64,000 bases of DNA, taken from the NCBI GenBank assembly GCA_964446115.1, contig CAYUNE010000043.1:62001-126000 (forward strand), in the 5' to 3' direction. The notes under the pieces were generated by a model. It was not told the origin of the DNA. It was given only the letters and a program-made list of their open reading frames with translations, and did no database searches. Positions within the stretch are counted from its first letter, which is position 1. Every line of letters begins with the position of its first letter. This document shows, piece by piece, positions 35,617 to 44,040 of this stretch. A program made the position numbers and the translations under genes. The stretch is from CAYUNE01 sp964446115 (GTDB lineage: Bacteria; Desulfobacterota; Desulfobulbia; Desulfobulbales; Desulfobulbaceae).

Positions 35617-36315
35617 CTACGCCTTTTCTATCATCATAGTTGCCGGATCCAGGTTTAAACCGGCCTCGGCATTGCCCGGCTGCCCGCCATCTTTGATGAT
35701 ATTGAGGCGAATGACGCCTTCCTCCGGCTGCAAGACGATGATGGTATCAAAAAGGTCATCGGTGTCATGGCACGGCGCCGGCACTCCGGATTCGGAAACC
35801 CGGGTATCGTACCGATGGCTGGTTGCCGAAAACCAGACCTGCAGGTTCATGAGACCGGCCAGCTCCCGAATATCTTCAAGTCCTTCATGACCGGCCTCGT
35901 CGAAGTTGAAGCCGTCGATCACCAGACAGTCGGGTCGAAAAATGTCCTGGAGGATAAGGTCATTTAAACGCTCTTCAAGTTTAGGACGGCTGAAAGCCGA
36001 CTCCTTGAAGGTCATGATAATGCGGTTGCGCGCCACAGAGTCGGCCAGTTCCTGGGGATTGTCCACCCGATGATTCCCGACGATCAACTCCAGCATATCA
36101 TCATACCACGCCCTGGTCTTGTCGATGGACTCGCCGATACTCACATGCAGCACCTTGTTCCCCCGCAGGATGGAGTCCAGCGCTATCTGCACCAGGAGCG
36201 CGGTTTTTCCCACTCCGGCACGGGCCATGACCAGGCCCATCTTCAAACCATTGTCCTTGTCGGTCTTTAAAACTCTAAACGGATTCTGGCTCACCAGCGA
36301 CTCATATCCCATCAT
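35617..36315 (-). CDS. RecA-like P-loop ATPase of unknown role
   Basis: 232 residues (an ATG one codon further in is equally good). It has Walker A MARAGVGKTALLVQIA, Walker B DCLVIDGFNFDEAG and a following LMNLQVWFSATSHR, the layout of RecA/KaiC/DnaB-like ATPases. VLHVSIGESIDKTRAWYDDM is also typical of that group. It ends in FDTIIVLQPEEGVIRLNIIKD. It lies between fusA (60 bases) and hisA (20 bases). I do not recognise a named family and no partner is obvious. Confidence 0.7.
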   Translation of the reverse strand: MMGYESLVSQNPFRVLKTDKDNGLKMGLVMARAGVGKTALLVQIALDSILRGNKVLHVSIGESIDKTRAWYDDMLELIVGNHRVDNPQELADSVARNRIIMTFKESAFSRPKLEERLNDLILQDIFRPDCLVIDGFNFDEAGHEGLEDIRELAGLMNLQVWFSATSHRYDTRVSESGVPAPCHDTDDLFDTIIVLQPEEGVIRLNIIKDGGQPGNAEAGLNLDPATMMIEKA

Positions 36316-36375
36316 ACCCCCCGTTCGTCAATAACCTGCTCGTTTGCTTGAATTCCTTTCCTTTGGCCCGTCTTG

Positions 36376-38460
36376 TCATGCCTTCTTCTGCGCCTCGTTA
36401 TACGCCTTGACCAGCTCTTCACCCAGGGCCTTGGGCACCTGCTTGTAAGTGGAGAACTCCATGGTGAACTCCGCCTTGCCCTGGGTCAGGGAACGCAGCA
36501 CCGTGGAATACCCAAACATCTCGGACAACGGAACTTCGGCCTCCACAACCGTGTAATTACCCTCCTCAAATGTACCGACAATAACACCACGGCGCTGGTT
36601 GATACTGCCCATGATTCCACCCTGAAACTCCGACGGCCCCTCCACGGCAACCTTCATGATCGGTTCCATGATCACCGGTCCCGCCTTGGCATACCCCTGC
36701 TTGAAGGCACCGATGGCCGCCAGCTGAAAGGCCACGTCCGATGAATCCACGGAATGGGAGTTTCCGTCGTTAATGACACAGCGGACACCGGTAATCGGAG
36801 CGCCGGTCAGAGTTCCCTTGGCCAGGCTCTGCCGGAAGCCCTTGTCGCAGGAAGATATAAACTCCCGTGGAATAGCGCCGCCGACGATCTCGTCGACAAA
36901 TTCATATTCCTCGTCCTCGAGGGGTTCAAGGTAGCCGGCGACCCGGCCGAACTGACCGGAACCGCCGGTCTGCTTCTTGTGGGTGTAATCAAACTCCGCC
37001 CGCCGGGTAATGGTCTCGCGGTAGGCAACCTGGGGAGCGCCCACCTCCACGTCCGCCTTGTACTCCCTTTTCATCCTCTCGATATACACCTCGAGATGCA
37101 GCTCTCCCATACCGGAGATAATAGTCTCTCCGGTCTCATGGTCAACGAAACTTTTAAATGTCGGGTCTTCCTTGGAGAAGCGGTTCAAGGCCTTGGACAT
37201 GTTGACCTGCGCCTTGTTGTCAGCCGGGTTGATGGCCAGGGAGATGACCGGAGCCGGGACATGCATGGAGCTCATTGATACCGAAATCTCCGGCGATGTA
37301 AAGGTATCTCCGGAGGCACAGTCAATCCCGAAAAGCGCCACGATATCGCCGGAGCCCGTCTCCTCTATATCTTCCATCTGATCGGCATGCATGCGGACAA
37401 GCCTGCCGATTTTCACCTTTTTGCCGGTACGGCTGTTGACAACCGTATCACCCTTTTTCATTTTCCCCTGATAGGTGCGGATATAGGTGAGCTGTCCGTA
37501 TCTGCCGTCTTCGAGTTTGAAGGCCAGGGCGATCAGCGGATCATCGGGATTATTGGTGACCGGTATTTCCCTTTCATCATTCTCAAGATCAAGGGCGACA
37601 TTTTCCACATCCGTGGGACATGGCAGATAAGCATTCACCGCATCCAGAAGAGGCTGGACACCGGTGTTTTTATATGCGGAGCCGATCATCACCGGGGCCA
37701 GTTCCAGACTCAGGGTCCCGCGGCGGATCGCCTCGACGATCATCGCCTCGCTGATCTCCTCTTCTTCAAGAATCGCCTCCATGAGTTCATCGGAAAACAT
37801 GGAAACCGCATCCAGCAGTTCCTCGCGTTTTTCATCGGCCTCGGCCCGCAGTTCAGCGGGGATCTCCTCGATTCGGACCTTTTCACCCTGATCGCCGTCG
37901 AAATAGAGCGCCTTCATGGTGACCAGATCCACCACACCCTTCAACTCGCTTTCGAGACCGATGGGAATCTGCAGCATGACCGCATTCATATCCAGCTTGT
38001 CGCGGATCTGCTGGGTCACCCGGTAGGGATTGGCACCGGTGCGGTCGCACTTGTTGATGAAGGCTATGCGCGGCACCTTGTAACGCGTCATCTGCCGGGT
38101 AACCGTGATACTCTGTGATTGCACGCCACCGACCGAACAGAGGATGAGAATGGCCCCGTCCAGAACCCGCAGGGCCCGCTCCACCTCGATGGTGAAGTCC
38201 ACATGGCCCGGGGTGTCGATAATGTTGATATCGTGGCCCTTCCAGCTGCAGTAAGTGGCAGCAGACTGGATGGTGATACCGCGTTCCTTTTCCAGTTCCA
38301 TGGAGTCCATGGTGGCACCGACGCCGTCTTTGCCGCGTACTTCGTGGATGGAGTGAATCCTCTGGGTATAAAAGAGAATTCTCTCGGTCAGTGTCGTCTT
38401 GCCCGAATCAATATGGGCGGAGATACCGATATTGCGTACCTTGCTCAGATCCTTGTTCAT
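36376..38460 (-). CDS. fusA: Elongation factor G, spd/mitochondrial EFG1 type
   Basis: 694 residues. The G1 motif is AHIDSGKTTLTERILFYT, with Ser where the classic bacterial protein has Ala. Other marks are GKDGVGATMDSMELEKERGI, IDTPGHVDFTIEVERAL, FINKCDRTG and the C-terminal MFGYSTVLRSLTQGKAEFTM. These agree better with mitochondrial EFG1 and the spdEFG group of spirochaetes, planctomycetes and delta-proteobacteria than with the str-operon EF-G. It drives translocation, with GTP hydrolysis. It is not beside rpsL/rpsG/tuf here, so it may be a second EF-G or the only translocation factor. Confidence 0.93.
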   Translation of the reverse strand: MNKDLSKVRNIGISAHIDSGKTTLTERILFYTQRIHSIHEVRGKDGVGATMDSMELEKERGITIQSAATYCSWKGHDINIIDTPGHVDFTIEVERALRVLDGAILILCSVGGVQSQSITVTRQMTRYKVPRIAFINKCDRTGANPYRVTQQIRDKLDMNAVMLQIPIGLESELKGVVDLVTMKALYFDGDQGEKVRIEEIPAELRAEADEKREELLDAVSMFSDELMEAILEEEEISEAMIVEAIRRGTLSLELAPVMIGSAYKNTGVQPLLDAVNAYLPCPTDVENVALDLENDEREIPVTNNPDDPLIALAFKLEDGRYGQLTYIRTYQGKMKKGDTVVNSRTGKKVKIGRLVRMHADQMEDIEETGSGDIVALFGIDCASGDTFTSPEISVSMSSMHVPAPVISLAINPADNKAQVNMSKALNRFSKEDPTFKSFVDHETGETIISGMGELHLEVYIERMKREYKADVEVGAPQVAYRETITRRAEFDYTHKKQTGGSGQFGRVAGYLEPLEDEEYEFVDEIVGGAIPREFISSCDKGFRQSLAKGTLTGAPITGVRCVINDGNSHSVDSSDVAFQLAAIGAFKQGYAKAGPVIMEPIMKVAVEGPSEFQGGIMGSINQRRGVIVGTFEEGNYTVVEAEVPLSEMFGYSTVLRSLTQGKAEFTMEFSTYKQVPKALGEELVKAYNEAQKKA

Positions 38461-38479
38461 AACCCCGTCCTCGGTTTTT

Positions 38480-38495
38480 CGCCGGAAAGCCGGCG
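38480..38495 (-). promoter_or_regulatory. Hairpin in the fusA leader
   Basis: A perfect 6-bp stem (CGCCGG/CCGGCG with a 4-base loop) lies 19 bases upstream of the fusA ATG, just ahead of its GAGGA ribosome-binding site. It may affect initiation. Confidence 0.35.
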
Positions 38496-38549
38496 TCCCG
38501 ATCTTGAAAAAAACCTCTGATAAACTGCGTTACACACAAAAAAAAGAGA

Positions 38550-38577
38550 AAATTATACAGGCGGCAACTCCTGTCAA
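38550..38577 (-). promoter_or_regulatory. Sigma-70 promoter for fusA
   Basis: On the minus strand, TTGACA (38577-38572) is followed after 16 bases by TAATTT, or after 14 bases by a perfect TATAAT. It stands about 90 bases upstream of the fusA ATG and downstream of the tRNA-Phe terminator. Confidence 0.6.
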
Positions 38578-38647
38578 GGAGAAATCCCTCGCCAAAAATT
38601 CATCCGGCAACAAAAGGGGAAGAAGCCCTGTGACCACCGCCGGGAAT

Positions 38648-38680
38648 AAAAAAAGGAGCTACAGGATAATCTGCAACTCC
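38648..38680 (-). terminator. Rho-independent terminator of tRNA-Phe
   Basis: On the minus strand GGAGTTGCAG, loop ATTATC and CTGTAGCTCC form a 10-bp stem with two G-T pairs, followed by seven T residues. It begins 16 bases beyond the encoded CCA end. Confidence 0.85.
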
Positions 38681-38696
38681 TTCATCGCACCTGCAA

Positions 38697-38772
<76 letters not shown>

Positions 38773-38789
38773 ACCTCATTAAATTTGTT

Positions 38790-38819
38790 ATATTACCAAA
38801 AGAGAAAATCATGTGTCAA
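38790..38819 (-). promoter_or_regulatory. Strong sigma-70 promoter for tRNA-Phe
   Basis: On the minus strand a perfect TTGACA (38819-38814), 18 bases, then TAATAT (38795-38790). The -10 ends 17 bases before the mature tRNA 5' end. The repeat copy at 38829 begins ten bases upstream of the -35 box. Confidence 0.85.
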
Positions 38820-38828
38820 TCTTTTTTT

Positions 38829-38938
38829 GTAACCACTCGCATAGGGTCCGCATCTTTACTGAATCTCCCCTGGCCGCATAACGGGGCTGTAGCGGGCAGG
38901 AGAGATCGTGTACATCTGCGGCACCTGTGACCAATCAC
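38829..38938 (+). repeat. Dispersed palindromic repeat, copy 2
   Basis: Reads GTAACC..GGGTCCGCATCTTTAC, an imperfect hairpin whose loop holds the conserved GCATAACGGGGCTGTAG, then GTACATCTGCGGCACCTG and TGACCAATCAC. The outer blocks are inverted copies of each other. It lies between the tRNA-Phe promoter and the 3' end of the zinc-ribbon gene. Confidence 0.75.
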
Positions 38939-38960
38939 GTTTCTCTCCGTTTTTCTTCGC

Positions 38961-39632
38961 CTACAGTTCCCCCAGGTCGAAATCAAATTCGTCCAGGGCG
39001 GTTCCGGTGCGGCCGGGAGCGGATTTCTTCTTTTTCCTGTCCTCGGGTGAAAAGGAGATCGATCCGCCACCTATATCGATATCATCCAGCTGCAGGTCCT
39101 CCAGGCCGTCACTGTCGGTGCCGCCCGTCGGCTCGAAAAACATGTTGCTTTCCTTGTCGTCGGGGGCGGATTCACTATCCCGTTCAGCGGTTTCCGGTGG
39201 AGCCAGGTCGGAGAGATCGATACCGTCAAAATCGATGGTGGGCGGAGGAAGTTCGGCCTCCTCCGCCTTTTCCTCCTCATCCTCCTCCTGGAAAGCGCCG
39301 GGGATAAACTCGATACCTTCGGCAAACTCCTCCTCCACCTCATCCCCGGAAACATCCCCGTCGACATCATCGGTTATACCAAGCTCCAGAAATTCCTCGT
39401 CACTCTCCGGTTCCCGCTGCGGATCGGCTTCTGCGGCTTCTTCCATATCCGGAACCTCGGCCGCAGCCTCCTCCGGCTCCTCGTCGTCATAGCTGATATG
39501 AAGAAAGGACGGCGGTTTTATCTTGTAACCAACGCCGTTTAATTCCGTTGAAATTGAGCTGATATCCTTCCCGCATTTTCCGCAGGTTTCGGAATGATCA
39601 AATGATATATAACCGCACTTGGGACAGCGCAT
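38961..39632 (-). CDS. Acidic zinc-ribbon protein of unknown function
   Basis: 223 residues. An N-terminal zinc ribbon (MRCPKCGYISFDHSETCGKC, four Cys as CxxC...CxxC) is followed by a short conserved-looking stretch (VGYKIKPPSFLHISYDDEE). About 150 residues then follow that are dominated by Glu, Asp and Ala, with repeated short motifs such as DLQLDDIDIGGGSISF. The bulk is probably disordered. Zinc-ribbon plus acidic tail proteins are frequent in Desulfobacterota, without known function. No ribosome-binding site is obvious ahead of the ATG. Confidence 0.7.
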   Translation of the reverse strand: MRCPKCGYISFDHSETCGKCGKDISSISTELNGVGYKIKPPSFLHISYDDEEPEEAAAEVPDMEEAAEADPQREPESDEEFLELGITDDVDGDVSGDEVEEEFAEGIEFIPGAFQEEDEEEKAEEAELPPPTIDFDGIDLSDLAPPETAERDSESAPDDKESNMFFEPTGGTDSDGLEDLQLDDIDIGGGSISFSPEDRKKKKSAPGRTGTALDEFDFDLGEL

Positions 39633-40055
39633 TACATCAACCTCGCATTCTCAGTTCACGTCTTACGCCAAAAAATATAACAGGTTCAGGCAAATGGCTA
39701 AATAAATATTTATGGCGTTCCTCATTTTTCCCTAATGCCATATCGGTTCACCACCGAAAACACTTTAGGTGTAACGAAGCTTTACGCTGATATCACCCAG
39801 GCACCACGAAACAGGGTAACTGATCACAGGCACGGCATCTTTGCCCGCCCTCTCTTGGCCGCATAGTGGGCCATAGGCCGGGAGAGGGCGGGTAAATCTG
39901 CAGCACCTGGATCAATTACAGTTTGGAAACATGATTATGCCACGGGGGTTACATACCCCGTGTTCGGTTACGGAACAGGTAATCAAGTGTTCCCGCAGGC
40001 ACGTTTCTTTCAGAACATTCCATTACTCTTTTCACAACAGGATAGATGACCGGCT
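39633..40055. other. 423-base intergenic region upstream of the secretion operon
   Basis: A divergent gap between the zinc-ribbon gene (minus) and the first ABC gene (plus). It holds repeat copy 3 (39816-39971). The remaining parts, 39633-39815 and 39972-40055, are A+T rich and show no gene. Promoters for both flanking units should lie here, but I found no convincing -35/-10 pair. Confidence 0.6.
39816..39971 (+). repeat. Dispersed palindromic repeat, copy 3
   Basis: GTAACTGATCACAGG, CACGGCATCTTT, then a hairpin with 11 perfect plus further pairs (CCCGCCCTCTC with GAGAGGGCGGG, 39844-39892) and the loop GCATAGTGGGCCATA. After that come GTAAATCTGCAGCACCTG, GATCAATTACAGTTTGGAAA, a third block GGGGTTACATACCCCGTG, and the inverted end TTCGGTTAC. 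It is a near-complete copy and aligns along its full length with copy 5 at 54837 outside the stem. Confidence 0.85.
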
Positions 40056-41810
40056 ATGAGTTTTTCGGCACAACGGACAAACGGAATTGCAACTCTCGAT
40101 ACTGATTTTACCGTCAATTTCTTTCATCTTGTCATCAGCTCACTGGTCATCAATCTGCTGGCTCTGGCCATGCCGATCATGATGCTGCAGACCTATGACA
40201 GAATCCTGCCCAATTACGGATACGGCACCCTGACTCTCCTCATCTGCGGTGTCGTTACCGCGGTCATTCTCGAGATGATTCTGCGCATCGCCCGCTCCTA
40301 TCTCACCGGCTGGTCAGGGGCTGTTTTCGAGCACTCCGTCTCCTGCAACGCCCTGTCGCATATACTCAGGGCTTCCATGCAGCCCTTTGAAAAACAGGGT
40401 TCAGGTGCCTATCTGCAGAAGATGGCATCCATCGGCCGTCTTCGGGCTTTCTACTCGGGCCAGGCGCTGCTCACCATCGTCGATCTGCCGTTCGTCCTCA
40501 TCTTTCTCCTGCTGATCGCCCACATTGCCGGCAACCTGGTCTATGTGCCTCTGACACTTTTTGGCGGTTTCTGCCTGCTTGCCGTCATGGTCGGCATCAA
40601 ACTTAAAAAAGAAGTGCAGGAACAGGATTTCAGCAATAAAATCAGATACAACTTTATCATCGAAACCCTCTCCGGAATCCATACCATTAAGGGATTGGGG
40701 CTGGAAAAGTTCTTTCTCCGCCGCAGCGACCGGTTGCAGAACCGCATTTCCGCCGCCCATTACCGTGTAGCCCTGACCAATAACATCGCCCAGAACTGCG
40801 GCACTCTCTTTGCCCAGCTGATGACGGTGGCGGTTGTCTCCATGGGCGCTCTCAAGGTGATCGACGGCCAAATGGGCACCGGCGGCCTTGCCGCCTGCGT
40901 CATGCTCTCCGGTCGCATCATGCAGCCGGTGCAACGCGCCCTGGGACTCTGGACAAGATTTCAGAGCTTTTTCATAGACCGCCGGGAGCTGGGAGATATC
41001 TTCGCCCTCCCCGTAACCACCCAGGAAGATGACTCCCGGCTGACGGCACCTACTGGTCACCTGCGTTTCGATAACGTCTCTTTCGGCTATTCCGATCACA
41101 AATTGTTGTTTCGCGGAATCAACTTCGCCCTTTCTCCCGGCCAGTCAATTGCCGTATCAGGAACTCAGGGCAGCGGCATGACCACCTTTCTTCACCTGGT
41201 CTGCGGCCTGCTCGTTCCCACCGGGGGATCCATCACCGTGGATGGGGCCAACCCCCATCAGGTCGATCCCGGTCTCCTGGCCTCACATATCGGCTATCTG
41301 CCGGAAAACGGAACGATTTTTTTCGGTACCATCCGGGAAAACCTCACCTTTTTCGGCAACGTGCCGGAAAAAGATGCCATGATGGCCGCGAAACTGCTGG
41401 GCATCGACGAGGCAGTGGCCGTTCTGCCGCAGGGATATGACACCCAGCTCACGGACAATGTCACCGATCCCGTACCTCCCGGTCTCAAGCAACGCATCGC
41501 CATCGCTCGGGTGCTGGCCAATAAACCGCGTATCATTCTTTTTGACAATGCCGACCGGGGACTCGACAAACAGGGCTACAACAAGGTTTTCCAACTCCTG
41601 GGACGACTCAAGTCGAAAACGGTTATGATCATCATCTCCGATGACCGCAATATTCTCAGGTTGGCGGACAGGGAGTATTACCTGCACAACGGCAGACTTC
41701 AGGAAACGGCGCCTGCGGACAGTAAAATCCATAACACTTTACCGTTCCGGCAATTCAAGGTGTATCCCCCGGTAACAGAGCCTGCAATCGAAAACACTTT
41801 TCATCCATGA
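40056..41810 (+). CDS. ABC exporter subunit with degenerate nucleotide-binding domain
   Basis: 584 residues with the type I secretion half-transporter layout: about six membrane helices (20-310) and a C-terminal NBD. The NBD lacks most catalytic residues. Walker A is GTQGSGMTT (Lys replaced by Met375), the Q-loop Gln is Glu417, the signature is VPPGL instead of LSGGQ (473-477), Walker B is ILFDNA (catalytic Glu replaced by Asn498) and the H-loop His is Asp529. It should therefore be the non-hydrolysing half of a heterodimer with the next gene, whose ATG overlaps its TGA (ATGA at 41807-41810). It has no peptidase domain. The reading frame is open and normal in codon use, so it is not a pseudogene. 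Confidence 0.88.
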   Translation: MSFSAQRTNGIATLDTDFTVNFFHLVISSLVINLLALAMPIMMLQTYDRILPNYGYGTLTLLICGVVTAVILEMILRIARSYLTGWSGAVFEHSVSCNALSHILRASMQPFEKQGSGAYLQKMASIGRLRAFYSGQALLTIVDLPFVLIFLLLIAHIAGNLVYVPLTLFGGFCLLAVMVGIKLKKEVQEQDFSNKIRYNFIIETLSGIHTIKGLGLEKFFLRRSDRLQNRISAAHYRVALTNNIAQNCGTLFAQLMTVAVVSMGALKVIDGQMGTGGLAACVMLSGRIMQPVQRALGLWTRFQSFFIDRRELGDIFALPVTTQEDDSRLTAPTGHLRFDNVSFGYSDHKLLFRGINFALSPGQSIAVSGTQGSGMTTFLHLVCGLLVPTGGSITVDGANPHQVDPGLLASHIGYLPENGTIFFGTIRENLTFFGNVPEKDAMMAAKLLGIDEAVAVLPQGYDTQLTDNVTDPVPPGLKQRIAIARVLANKPRIILFDNADRGLDKQGYNKVFQLLGRLKSKTVMIIISDDRNILRLADREYYLHNGRLQETAPADSKIHNTLPFRQFKVYPPVTEPAIENTFHP

Positions 41811-44005
41811 ACACCACCTTTCGACAACTGCTGACTACATCGGCTGAATTCAGGGAAACTCTCGAACCTTCCGGCTGGCTGGGACTTGACAAGGTCTCCG
41901 GATATGCCCGCTGTCTCACCTTTTTACTGGGAGCTCTCAACTGGAAAGGCGTCGCCGGCCAGGTGTGCGAGGCCCTTCCCCACATGCCCGGAGAGCTGGA
42001 CCGGGTGGACTTCATCAACACCATGGTCAATCTCGGTTTTCACGTGCGCAGTACCGGGATCAGACTGCAGAACTTCGACGCCCGCCTGGCTCCCTGTCTT
42101 TTCTCGGCCGGTGCGCCGAACGGCAAGGAGGCGGTTTTCGTCCTGCTCACCGACGACGCCGGCGGAGTACACGTGTACAACCCGGATGATGAATCGATCC
42201 TGCCCCTGGAAAAACTCGGCAACCCATCAGGCATTCTCTTTGTCTTTCAGGAACTCACCAAGGGGCTGCAGCAGGAAAATACCATCACCGCCAACGTCCA
42301 TGAGAAAAGTTCCGTCTGGTTCCGCAATTTCATCAGGCGCTTCGATCCCATCTTCAGACAGGCATTTTTCGTCAGCCTGATAATCAACTTCCTGGCGCTC
42401 GCCTCGTCACTGTTTGTCATGGTGGTGTACGACAAGGTCATCGGCAGTCGCTCCACCGACACCCTTACCTATCTTGTGCTGGGAGCATTGCTGGCCATTG
42501 GCGTGGAATCATTACTGCGGTACCTGCGGGCCCGCAGCCTGGCCTTTTTCGGCGTGCGCATCGATGCCATCACCACCACCTCGATCTTTGAACGCCTCAT
42601 GTTTCTGCCGCCGCGGCTCATCGAGGGTTCATCAATCCCGTCGCAGGTTGCCCGCATCAAAGATTTCGATTCTATCCGCGAGTTTTTTTCAGGCCCCACC
42701 GGCATCACCATTCTTGAGCTTCCCTTTACTCTGATCTTCATCATCACCATCGCCCTCATCGGCGGCCGACTGGCCCTGGTGCCTCTGGCCCTGGGGGTCT
42801 GCTATACGATCCTCGGCCTGGTAATGCTGCCTCGGATTAAGGCCAGAACCGAACAGGGGGCAACCGCCTCCGTGGCCAAACAGGCGCTTCTGGTGGAGAC
42901 CATGAAAAAAATCCGCGCCATTAAATCCCACGGACTCGGCAAGGAGTGGCTGGAACGTTTTCGTGAACTTTCCGGGGAAGCAGCGGTGAGTAATTTCCAT
43001 TCCACCTTCCTCACCTCGCTCATCGAGTCTTTTGCCTACGGCTTATCGGTTATCGCCGGTCTTTCAACCCTTTCCCTGGGCATCTGGCTCGTCTGGCAGC
43101 AGGAAATCACCGCCGGCGGTCTCATCGCCTCCATGATGCTCATCTGGCGTGTTCTTACTCCCATGCAATCCATCTGCAACTCGCTGTTACGCATCAGGTA
43201 TATCTTCCGTTCCATCTCCCAGGTGCACAAACTCTTTCGCACTCCGCCGGAAGGCAGCATCACCGCTCTTGATCCGGAGTTGACCAGGATCAAGGGGGAT
43301 ATCGAATACAAAAGCGTCGGACTGCGTTACAGCAGTGAGCGCAGCCCGGTCATCGCCGGCCTGTCACTTGCGATAGAAAAGGGAGAGATCGTTGCAGTGG
43401 CGGGACACAGCGGGGCCGGCAAGTCATCGCTTCTCAAGATTACCAGCGGTCTTTACAGTGCCCAGATGGGTTCAATACTCATCGACGGTATCGACATCAG
43501 GCAGCGGGACAGTGTGGAGTTACGGAAAAACATCTCATACGCACCCCAGATCGCCGAGCTCTTCCACGGGTCCATAGAAAAAAACCTGCGCATGGCAAAG
43601 CCCGACTCCAGCGATCAGGAGCTCTACGATGCACTGACCTGGGCCGGAGCCCTGGAAACCGTCAACAGTCTGCCGAAAAACTTCAACACCTTTATCGGCG
43701 ACTATCGCTCGGAACAGCTTTCCACCGTCTTCGCCTTTCAGCTCAACCTGGCCAGGGCCTACCTGCGCGATGCGCCGATCATGCTGTTCGACGAGTTCCC
43801 GTCGGCGGTGCTCAACGGAGTCTCCGGAGAGCTCTTCCGGGAATACCTTGCCTATTATCGCGGCAGGAAAACGATATTCTTCGTCACCGACCGCCGGGAC
43901 GACGTGCTTCTGGCGGACAGACTTCTGTACCTGCCGGGCAACGGACAGGTCCTGGCGGGAGAACCGGCCGAACTGCTCGAAGCCCTGCAAATGCATATCA
44001 ACTGA
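41807..44005 (+). CDS. Type I secretion ABC exporter with N-terminal C39-like domain
   Basis: 732 residues. Residues 1-150 resemble the C39 peptidase-like domain of RTX exporters but have no catalytic Cys near the N-terminus, as in substrate-binding CLD domains. The membrane domain follows (about 180-465), then an NBD with good Walker A (GHSGAGKSS, Lys539), Q-loop (APQ, Gln581) and Walker B (IMLFDEF, Glu663). The signature is LSTVF (638-642) instead of LSGGQ, and the H-loop His is Asp695. With the degenerate partner upstream it should form a heterodimeric exporter whose only plausible ATP site joins this Walker A/B with the VPPGL of the partner. Confidence 0.88.
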   Translation: MNTTFRQLLTTSAEFRETLEPSGWLGLDKVSGYARCLTFLLGALNWKGVAGQVCEALPHMPGELDRVDFINTMVNLGFHVRSTGIRLQNFDARLAPCLFSAGAPNGKEAVFVLLTDDAGGVHVYNPDDESILPLEKLGNPSGILFVFQELTKGLQQENTITANVHEKSSVWFRNFIRRFDPIFRQAFFVSLIINFLALASSLFVMVVYDKVIGSRSTDTLTYLVLGALLAIGVESLLRYLRARSLAFFGVRIDAITTTSIFERLMFLPPRLIEGSSIPSQVARIKDFDSIREFFSGPTGITILELPFTLIFIITIALIGGRLALVPLALGVCYTILGLVMLPRIKARTEQGATASVAKQALLVETMKKIRAIKSHGLGKEWLERFRELSGEAAVSNFHSTFLTSLIESFAYGLSVIAGLSTLSLGIWLVWQQEITAGGLIASMMLIWRVLTPMQSICNSLLRIRYIFRSISQVHKLFRTPPEGSITALDPELTRIKGDIEYKSVGLRYSSERSPVIAGLSLAIEKGEIVAVAGHSGAGKSSLLKITSGLYSAQMGSILIDGIDIRQRDSVELRKNISYAPQIAELFHGSIEKNLRMAKPDSSDQELYDALTWAGALETVNSLPKNFNTFIGDYRSEQLSTVFAFQLNLARAYLRDAPIMLFDEFPSAVLNGVSGELFREYLAYYRGRKTIFFVTDRRDDVLLADRLLYLPGNGQVLAGEPAELLEALQMHIN

Positions 44006-44040
44006 TAGTTACGTAAACCCTAGCTTTCCATCCACGTACA

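Noticed and set aside
40056..41810. Reading the first ABC gene as a pseudogene because of its lost catalytic motifs
   Set aside because: The frame is full-length with intact membrane segments, and it overlaps the next gene by ATGA. Degenerate half-transporters are known to be functional in heterodimers.
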